This document shows positions 7,291 through 13,324 of a stretch of 13,324 nucleotides of DNA, piece after piece (the first letter of the stretch is position 1; each line of letters starts with the position of its first letter). The notes beneath the pieces were generated by a model that worked only from the letters and a program-made list of their open reading frames with translations, was not told the origin of the DNA and ran no database searches. Origin of the DNA: Chloroflexota bacterium (GTDB lineage: Bacteria > Chloroflexota > Anaerolineae > J102). The DNA is taken from assembly GCA_024276255.1 (NCBI GenBank), contig JAJRXO010000289.1, positions 1 through 13,324 of the forward strand, written 5' to 3'. The translations under genes and the position numbers were made by a program.

Positions 7291-8694
7291 ATGTCGTTGC
7301 GCGTGTACAATACGCTCACCCGTAAAAAAGAGGAATTTACAACCCTGGAGCCCGGTGTGGTGCGCATGTATGTGTGTGGCCCCACGGTTTACGACGAGGC
7401 CCATATCGGCCATGCCATGTCGGCCATCATATTTGACATGATCCGCCGCTATCTGGAATTCAAAGGATATGAAGTGCGGCACGTGATGAATTTTACCGAC
7501 GTCGACGACAAGATCATCGATCGAGCGCAGCGCACCGGTCAGGATCCTCTGCAACTGGCGCAAGGCCACATCGATCGTTTTCAGGAGCACATGGCGGCTC
7601 TCAATATCCTGCCTCCCACGCACACTCCCCGCGTGAGTCAGACAATCGATGAGATCATCGCCATGGTCAGCGATCTTATCGCCAAGGGTTATGCCTACGA
7701 GTCGGAAGGCGATGTTTATTTCCGGGTGCGGAAGGATGACGATTATGGCAAACTCAGTCGCCGCAAGATCGAACACGCGGTGAGCAGCGATCGCCAGCGT
7801 TTCGGCGATGAGCTCAAAGAAGACGCGGCGGATTTCGCCCTGTGGAAAGCCCAGAAAGCGCCCCACGAGCCGGCATGGCCCAGTCCCTGGGGTATGGGCC
7901 GCCCGGGCTGGCATATCGAATGCTCGGCAATGGTGCGTCAATATCTGGGCCCCACCATCGACATTCACGGCGGCGGCAACGATCTCATCTTTCCTCATCA
8001 CGAAAACGAAATCGCCCAGAGCGAAAGTTGCAACGCAGCCCCCCTGGCCCGCTACTGGATCCACAACGGCATGTTGCAATTGCGCGGCGAAAAGATGTCG
8101 AAATCAATCGGCAATATGGTCACCGTCACCGAGTTCCTGCGCCATCATCCGGCCGATGTATTCCGAATCCTTGTGCTGGGCTCTCATTATCGCAAGCCTC
8201 TGGCATATGATGATGAGGTGGTCGCCCAGGCCGCACGCGCTCTGGATCGCCTGCGCAGCGGCCTCCGTCCTCCGACCGGCGCGCTCAGCACTGGCCCTGA
8301 GGCTGAACACTTGCTCGCCGCAGCCCGTCAGGCGCGCGAGCGTTTTCAGGAAGCCATGGATGATGATTTCAACTCGGCCGGCGCCCTGGGGCATCTCCAT
8401 GATCTTGTCAGGGCCATCAATCATGCTCGTGATCTGGGTGTGGGCGGTGAGCCTTTTGCCCGGGCGCAGGAAACGCTGCGTGAACTCGCCGGTGTGCTGG
8501 GCCTAAAACTGGCGGATAGCACCAATGCGACATCCGACGCCGAGCCCTTCATCGAACTCCTGATCGAGGTGCGCACCGAGATGCGCAAGCTCAAACAATG
8601 GGCAGTGGCGGACACTATCCGCGATCGTCTGGCCGAACTGGGCGTCGTGCTTGAAGACAGCCGCAGCGGCACCACCTGGCACTGGCAAAACTGA
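7291..8694 (+). CDS. cysS: Cysteinyl-tRNA synthetase
   Basis: This class I aminoacyl-tRNA synthetase, 467 residues and close to the usual bacterial length, charges tRNA-Cys with cysteine in the cytoplasm. The catalytic signatures are complete: HIGH at 38-41 within YDEAHIGHAMS and KMSKS at 268-272 within GEKMSKSIGN. The zinc ligands that give cysteine specificity are present as C29 (VCGPTVYD), C211 (WHIECSAM), H236 and E240 (HHENE). The C-terminal helical anticodon-recognition region ends in a typical DRLAELGVVLEDSRSGTTW. A Shine-Dalgarno GAGGAGA (7278-7284) lies 6 bases before ATG 7291. The gene sits between the PIN/TRAM gene and the rlmB-like gene, recalling the Firmicutes yacL-cysS-rlmB neighbourhood. 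Nothing is missing, and it should be a functional essential enzyme. Confidence 0.98.
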   Translation: MSLRVYNTLTRKKEEFTTLEPGVVRMYVCGPTVYDEAHIGHAMSAIIFDMIRRYLEFKGYEVRHVMNFTDVDDKIIDRAQRTGQDPLQLAQGHIDRFQEHMAALNILPPTHTPRVSQTIDEIIAMVSDLIAKGYAYESEGDVYFRVRKDDDYGKLSRRKIEHAVSSDRQRFGDELKEDAADFALWKAQKAPHEPAWPSPWGMGRPGWHIECSAMVRQYLGPTIDIHGGGNDLIFPHHENEIAQSESCNAAPLARYWIHNGMLQLRGEKMSKSIGNMVTVTEFLRHHPADVFRILVLGSHYRKPLAYDDEVVAQAARALDRLRSGLRPPTGALSTGPEAEHLLAAARQARERFQEAMDDDFNSAGALGHLHDLVRAINHARDLGVGGEPFARAQETLRELAGVLGLKLADSTNATSDAEPFIELLIEVRTEMRKLKQWAVADTIRDRLAELGVVLEDSRSGTTWHWQN

Positions 8695-8709
8695 CCCTGT
8701 CATCTGCCT

Positions 8710-9501
8710 ATGCCCAAACGTTCATCTTCTCCATCGTCAGCGCATCTCCTGTATGGCCGTCAGGCCGTGCGCGAGGCCCTGCGGGCCAATCGCCGCCACT
8801 TCCGGCAGCTCATCCTGGCCGAGCGCCTCAAACCGGCCCCGGTCCTCGATGACATCCGCCAGCTGGCGGCCAGACACCGGCTTGCTGTGCGCAAGGCGGA
8901 TCGCCGGCAGCTCGATGATCGGCTGGGACACAGCCACCATCAGGGGGTGGTGCTCGATGCCGGCCCCTATCCCTACGCCCAACTCGACGATATCTTTGCC
9001 CTGGCACAGCATCGGAAACAATCGCCCTTTTTGTTGCTACTCGATCGCGTTCAGGATCCACAAAACCTGGGGACGTTGATCCGCACTGCCGAGGCCTGCG
9101 GCATTCACGGCATCGTCATTCCCCAGCATCGCGCTGCCGCCATCACCCCGGCGGTGGTGAACAGCTCTGCCGGCGCCGCCGAACATCTGCTTGTCAGCCA
9201 GCAAACCAATCTCGTTAACTGTATGCGCCAGCTAAAAAAACAGGGCGTGTGGATTGCCGGCCTGGAAAAGCATGCCGACGCGGTGCCCCTGACCGCGGTC
9301 GACTGGTGCGGCGCCATGGGCATCGTCGTCGGTTCCGAAGGCTCTGGCCTCGGTCGCCTGGTGCGCGAACATTGCGATTGGCTCGTTGCCCTGCCCATGC
9401 ATGGGCAAATCAACTCCCTCAATGCCGCCGTGGCCGGTTCCATCGTTGTCTTCTGGGCGGCGCAACAGCGCTTTTCATCTACAGCTGCTGGTCCGGCCTG
9501 A
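8710..9501 (+). CDS. rlmB: TrmH/SpoU-family 23S rRNA 2'-O-methyltransferase, RlmB-like
   Basis: This 263-residue SPOUT methyltransferase is the length of RlmB, which methylates the ribose of G2251 in 23S rRNA using S-adenosylmethionine. The N-terminal substrate-binding domain starts with LLYGRQAVREAL (13-24), typical of RlmB. The knotted catalytic domain shows all three SpoU motifs: DPQNLGTLIRTAEACG (N119, R125), GIVVGSEGSGLGRLVRE (E210) and ALPMHGQINSLNAAVA (N235 and following). The start follows the cysS stop by 15 bases and has no recognisable Shine-Dalgarno, so translational coupling is plausible. Position next to cysS is shared with many bacteria and supports RlmB over other TrmH paralogues. 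The exact target nucleotide is inferred from family and context. Confidence 0.9.
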   Translation: MPKRSSSPSSAHLLYGRQAVREALRANRRHFRQLILAERLKPAPVLDDIRQLAARHRLAVRKADRRQLDDRLGHSHHQGVVLDAGPYPYAQLDDIFALAQHRKQSPFLLLLDRVQDPQNLGTLIRTAEACGIHGIVIPQHRAAAITPAVVNSSAGAAEHLLVSQQTNLVNCMRQLKKQGVWIAGLEKHADAVPLTAVDWCGAMGIVVGSEGSGLGRLVREHCDWLVALPMHGQINSLNAAVAGSIVVFWAAQQRFSSTAAGPA

Positions 9502-9519
9502 TTTTTTCCTATCCCCCTC

Positions 9520-10410
9520 ATGACACAGCTCTGGCACCTTCTCACTGATCCTCTGGCCTATAGTTTTATGGTGCGTAGTTTACTGGCGGCAATCCTGGTG
9601 GGAGGGCTGTGTGCTGTGGTCGGCACCTATATCGTCTTGCGGGGTATGGCTTTCTTCGGCGATGCTCTGGCCCACGCCATCCTGCCGGGCGTTGCCGTGG
9701 GCTATCTCGTCAGCGGGGGCGTGGGCAATGCCGTCTTTTGGTGGGCGTTGGTGACAGCCATCCTCACCGCTATCGGTATTGGCACGCTCAGCCGCGGCGC
9801 CCAAATCAAAGAAGATACCGCCATTGGCATTATCTTTGCCGGTATGTTCGCCCTCGGCATCGCTCTCATCTCCAGCGCCGGCAGCTATGCCGTGGATCTC
9901 ACGCATTTTCTGTTTGGCGACGTCCTGGGCGTGACCGGCGCTGATCTCTGGCGGATCATCATCCTGGGCGGCGCCGTCATCATCACCATCATCCTCTTCT
10001 ACAAGGAATTCCTCCTGCTCTCCTTCGACCCCGTCCTGGCGGCCACCCTGCGAGTCCCCGCCCGCCTGCTCGATAACCTCCTCTTCGTGCTCATTGCCAT
10101 TACCATCGTCGTATCATTGCAGACCGTGGGGATTGCCCTCATGCTGGCCATGCTGGTGACGCCCCCCGCCACTGCTTATCTGCTTACTCGCCGCCTGCCC
10201 ACGATGATGCTGTTGGCTGCGGGCTTGGGCGCGGTGAGCGGCATTGTGGGCCTGTACCTCTCATACTACTTCAGCCTTGCTTCCGGCGCTGCCATTGTGT
10301 TGGTCAGCACCTTCTTTTTCATCCTCAGCTTTGCGCTGGCTCCCCGCCGCGGCTGGCTCTGGAGACGTCGTCGACACGCCAATCAGGCGCTTCCTCCCCA
10401 AACACCCTGA
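9520..10410 (+). CDS. Metal ABC transporter permease, ABC-3 (ZnuB/MntB-like) family
   Basis: This 296-residue integral membrane permease belongs to the ABC-3 family, which imports zinc, manganese or iron together with a periplasmic or lipoprotein binding protein and an ATPase. Eight or nine hydrophobic helices are visible. Hallmark sequences are VLRGMAFFGDALAHAILPGV (about 39-58), whose GDALAH part contacts the ATPase, and AMLVTPPATAYLLTRRL in the C-terminal half. The basic tail after residue 280 is cytoplasmic. The gene starts 18 bases after the rlmB-like gene and ends 40 bases before the C25-like gene. There is no Shine-Dalgarno at ATG 9520. Neither the ATPase nor the binding-protein gene is in this window, which is unusual because they normally sit together. 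The metal transported cannot be told from the permease alone. Confidence 0.92.
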   Translation: MTQLWHLLTDPLAYSFMVRSLLAAILVGGLCAVVGTYIVLRGMAFFGDALAHAILPGVAVGYLVSGGVGNAVFWWALVTAILTAIGIGTLSRGAQIKEDTAIGIIFAGMFALGIALISSAGSYAVDLTHFLFGDVLGVTGADLWRIIILGGAVIITIILFYKEFLLLSFDPVLAATLRVPARLLDNLLFVLIAITIVVSLQTVGIALMLAMLVTPPATAYLLTRRLPTMMLLAAGLGAVSGIVGLYLSYYFSLASGAAIVLVSTFFFILSFALAPRRGWLWRRRRHANQALPPQTP

Positions 10411-10450
10411 GGGCCTATTGAGCCGCAGTCCAACATAGCCCCTGCTTTCC

Positions 10451-13306
10451 ATGCGCATTTCACATCGTTCCCCCTCCTTGATCTTCCTCCTGCTGGCAGC
10501 GCTGGTGTGGTCACAGATTCCCATACCAGTTCATGCCCAGGACAGTACGCGCATTGTTACCAGCTACGATGCCGACGGTTCATTCGTCATGGACCGGATT
10601 CAGGTGCATGTTCACACCACGTTTACCAATGCCGATGGCAGTCGTAGCTATACAGCCGAGGAATTGGCCCAGCTCGCTGATCCGCTCTTCGAAAGCGATG
10701 TTTTGCAGGGATACACCGCCCTTGTGGCGATCCCCGCCGGGGCCGAAGTTGCGATTGAGAGCATCTCCGGTTCCTCTGTTCTTATCCCCGGTTCACCATT
10801 TCAGGCTGCCGGCGTCCATGCTTTTAATGAGGCCGCCACCCTGGTCGGCGAACCATTCTGGATGCGGGAACAGTGGGTTGTTCGCCTGCAGTTTTTCCCT
10901 GTGCGTTGGGATCAGGGTGACGCCATCATGATGGTGATGGACGATATCACCGTGCAATTGATGCTTACCACACCATGGCCCAAGCCGCAGCCAGCACGGC
11001 CCGATCCCCTCTTTGAACCCATCTACCAGCATCTCCTCGTCAACTACAACGATGGTCTATACTGGCGGCGCCCCCCGCCTGTGCAGACAGACATCGCCGA
11101 GGGGCCGGCCCCCGTACCACCGAACAGCACCTGGCGTCTGCACATTCGCCCGCGTAGCCCCGGCTTTCAGCGTATTACCGGCGCCGATCTGCGGGATGCA
11201 GGTATCGATCTGAGCGGCATCGATCCCCGCCAGCTTCAGCTTTACTGGCGTTCCCAGCCTCTGCCCAGCGAGATCATCGGCGAAGAAGACGGCAGCCTGG
11301 ATGTCGGTGACAGCCTGATCTTCTATGCCGCGCCCTGGGATTTCAAATACGACAACTACGACAGCTACTGGCTTGTGCCCGTCGATCAGCCCGGAACCCG
11401 CGTGCAGACCATCAGCCCCGAGCCTGCTGGCATCCCCGTGAGCTCGTTCGAAGAAACAGTGCGCCTGGAAGAACAGAAGCTCTACTATTCTGACTTGCCG
11501 CGCACCGACCAGAGTGATCACTGGTTCTGGGAAATCATTCGTCCCAGCCGCGCCATGACGGCTGAAAAGGAGATTCATTTTAATCTCGCGCCCATGCCCG
11601 AAGGCCCGGTGCGCGCCTCCCTGCGAATGCACGGATTCAGCACCGGCAGCGGCCCCATCAAGATCGCCCTCTGGATCAATGATTACCAGATCGCTGTGTT
11701 CACGGTGCAGGATCAAAGCGAAATTACTCTTGATCAGGATTTCCCCCACTTCATCCTGCATGATGGCGACAACACCAGTCGCCTGCAAGTGAGCAAAGTC
11801 GACGGATCGAACAACACCCTGGTGCTCGACTGGATAGAGCTGACCTATGTCCGGCGACTCGAAAGTACGGATGACTCCCTTTATTTCAGCATCAACTGGC
11901 CCGGCCCCTGGTTAATTCAATTGCAGGGTTTCAGCCAGGTCCCCGAGCTGTGGGACGTCAGTGATCCCCGGCATCCTCATCGCATCGACGACGGTTCCAT
12001 CAACGCCACCGGCCAGGGCGAATATCAGTTTGCAAACGCCAGCGATGACTCGTTGCATTACGCTGCCGCCACCTTTGCCGCTATGAACCAACCACTGCTG
12101 CATTGGGAACCGGTCCAGGGTGCGGATTTGCGGCAGACACAGCAACAGGCTGATTATCTCATCATTACCCCTGCCGACTTTCTTTCCTCAGCCCAAACGC
12201 TGGCCGCGTACCGTCAGCAACAGGGACTGCGCACCGAGATAGTGCTTTTGCAGGATATTTACAATCAGTTCAACGCCGGTATTGCCGATGCCAACGCCAT
12301 ACGCGCTTTTCTATCATGGGCTCTCGGCAGTTGGCAGACACCTGCCCCAACCTACGTGCTGCTCCTGGGAGACGCCCACACCGATCCCCGCGGCTATGTC
12401 ACCACCCAGCCAGTCTTTGTTCCGGCCGACCTGCGAACTAAAGATCCCTGGTTGGGAGAGGTGGCCGACGAAAACGCCCTTGTCGCAGTCGTGGGAGATG
12501 ATCCCATCCCCGATATGCTTGTGGGGCGATTGCCTGCGCGTAGTCAGTCTGATGTGGATCGGGTGATCTCCAAGATCATCGCCTTTGAAAGCGCGTCCCC
12601 TCAGGAGTCCTGGACCCATGCCATGTTGCTCGTGGCCGACAATCCCGACTCGGCCGGAGATTTCTACAAACTGGCCAATGCTGTTCTCGACCAATTTCAG
12701 TCATTGCTGAAGATCAGGACCTATTATCTGGGCCAGAACTACGGTTCCACCGAGGCTCTGCGTCAGGCCCTGCTCAGCGACTGGTCGCGGGGAGCGCTTT
12801 TTGTCAACTACATCGGGCACGGCCAGCCTACCGCCTGGGCTGGTGAACAGATATTGAGCTCTGTTGATCTCCCGCAGTTGCAAAACAGCGGCCAACCCTC
12901 CATCCTCCTGGCCATCGCCAGCCTGACAGGCGTCTACTATTGGCCGGGCAGTCAGTCCCTGCAGGAGCAGATGCTCTTTTTACCCGATCAACGTGGTGTG
13001 GTGTCGTACGTGGCCAGTACCGGTTTTGGTATCGCTGCCGGCAATGCCCTCATCAATCAGGGTTTCCTGGAAGCCGCACTCTATCAAAAGGCAAGGGATG
13101 CTGGCACCGCCACGTATCTGGCCAAAATGCATCTCTATGGCCAGGGTTATTCTTATGCCGAGTTTCTCACCGAGCTCTATACGTTGTTCGGCGATCCTGC
13201 CCTGCGCATGCCCATAGCGCCCTGGACACAGACGATCTACACGCCCATGCTGTTGCATACGCGTGTGTCTGCCCAAATGCAGGTTGACAATCCCCCGCTG
13301 CAGTGA
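10451..13306 (+). CDS. Secreted C25 (gingipain-like) family protein lacking the catalytic cysteine
   Basis: This is a 951-residue exported protein. A signal peptide occupies residues 1-29 (hydrophobic core LIFLLLAALVW, likely cleavage after VHA). Residues about 130-172 (GEPFWMREQWVVRLQFFPV) resemble the propeptide segment of C25 proteins. About 227-300 contain the segment often found before the catalytic domain (FQRITGADLRDAGID). A beta-rich region follows, then the C25 domain (about 565-918), which begins with DYLIITPADF, includes LLLGDAHTDPRGY and DMLVGRLPAR, and closes with LFGDPALRM. The catalytic histidine is present (H790, NYIGHGQ). The nucleophile position, 34 residues later in IASLTG, is S824 (codon AGC, 12920-12922) where the family has Cys. 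No cysteine occurs anywhere in the protein. It may be a pseudoenzyme, for example a surface or scaffold protein, or use serine instead. The short tail after the domain has IYTPMLL and no LPXTG or recognisable sorting domain. No Shine-Dalgarno precedes ATG 10451. Confidence 0.85.
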   Translation: MRISHRSPSLIFLLLAALVWSQIPIPVHAQDSTRIVTSYDADGSFVMDRIQVHVHTTFTNADGSRSYTAEELAQLADPLFESDVLQGYTALVAIPAGAEVAIESISGSSVLIPGSPFQAAGVHAFNEAATLVGEPFWMREQWVVRLQFFPVRWDQGDAIMMVMDDITVQLMLTTPWPKPQPARPDPLFEPIYQHLLVNYNDGLYWRRPPPVQTDIAEGPAPVPPNSTWRLHIRPRSPGFQRITGADLRDAGIDLSGIDPRQLQLYWRSQPLPSEIIGEEDGSLDVGDSLIFYAAPWDFKYDNYDSYWLVPVDQPGTRVQTISPEPAGIPVSSFEETVRLEEQKLYYSDLPRTDQSDHWFWEIIRPSRAMTAEKEIHFNLAPMPEGPVRASLRMHGFSTGSGPIKIALWINDYQIAVFTVQDQSEITLDQDFPHFILHDGDNTSRLQVSKVDGSNNTLVLDWIELTYVRRLESTDDSLYFSINWPGPWLIQLQGFSQVPELWDVSDPRHPHRIDDGSINATGQGEYQFANASDDSLHYAAATFAAMNQPLLHWEPVQGADLRQTQQQADYLIITPADFLSSAQTLAAYRQQQGLRTEIVLLQDIYNQFNAGIADANAIRAFLSWALGSWQTPAPTYVLLLGDAHTDPRGYVTTQPVFVPADLRTKDPWLGEVADENALVAVVGDDPIPDMLVGRLPARSQSDVDRVISKIIAFESASPQESWTHAMLLVADNPDSAGDFYKLANAVLDQFQSLLKIRTYYLGQNYGSTEALRQALLSDWSRGALFVNYIGHGQPTAWAGEQILSSVDLPQLQNSGQPSILLAIASLTGVYYWPGSQSLQEQMLFLPDQRGVVSYVASTGFGIAAGNALINQGFLEAALYQKARDAGTATYLAKMHLYGQGYSYAEFLTELYTLFGDPALRMPIAPWTQTIYTPMLLHTRVSAQMQVDNPPLQ

Positions 13307-13324
13307 TAGATTGCCCCATGCAGC

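Noticed and set aside
1112..7794. Four copies of the octamer GCGATCGC (1112-1119, 4312-4319, 4429-4436, 7787-7794), like the cyanobacterial HIP1 core
   Set aside because: All four lie in the same codon phase as GGC or AGC followed by GAT CGC (Gly/Ser-Asp-Arg), so codon preference explains them. A genome-wide count would be needed to claim a HIP1-like motif.
7225..8079. A 284-codon open frame on the minus strand opposite cysS
   Set aside because: It lies inside a well-supported cysS with all catalytic motifs; its translation shows no family.

Overview
The window looks like chromosomal DNA of a bacterium of moderately high GC, most likely a member of the Chloroflexota (Anaerolineae-like). This is inferred from the combination of a membrane PIN/TRAM protein beside cysS and rlmB, a large GT39-type membrane glycosyltransferase, a secreted C25 (gingipain-like) protein and a DUF3467 protein. 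No rRNA marker is present, so the placement is an inference. I found no tRNA or rRNA gene, CRISPR array, insertion sequence or phage gene.

Layout. Positions 1-252 are non-coding. A 12-helix MFS transporter (253-1506, +) abuts, stop codon to stop codon, a GT39-type glycosyltransferase gene on the minus strand (1507-3480) that is interrupted by two in-frame TAA codons. A 340-base gap with an 85-nt imperfect palindrome (3805-3889) leads to a stand-alone trpC-like gene (3954-4805, +) and a DUF554 membrane protein (4847-5593, +). The DUF554 gene overlaps the stop codon of a convergent small DUF3467 gene (5590-5904, -). After a divergent intergenic region (5905-6195) comes a tight same-strand run: PIN/TRAM membrane protein, cysS, rlmB-like methyltransferase, ABC-3 metal-transporter permease and a large secreted C25-family protein. 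The gaps in this run are 18, 15, 18 and 40 bases, so it may be one operon. Positions 13307-13324 are too short to interpret.

How the genes fit together. The PIN/TRAM-cysS-rlmB core recalls the translation/RNA neighbourhood of Firmicutes (yacL...cysS...rlmB) and is housekeeping in character. The metal permease lacks its ATPase and binding-protein genes here, and the C25-like protein faces the outside of the cell. The MFS transporter and the glycosyltransferase act in or at the membrane.

The main oddities are these. (1) The C25 gingipain-like protein has Ser where the catalytic Cys should be and contains no cysteine anywhere in its 951 residues. (2) The glycosyltransferase frame stays intact across about 657 codons except for two TAA codons, one of which falls in a normally conserved QE-x-RMY motif. 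(3) The TrpC homologue keeps several catalytic residues but has changed others, including the phosphate-binding SGI motif. (4) A long repeat-like palindrome lies upstream of trpC. (5) There are two convergent gene pairs with no space for a terminator.
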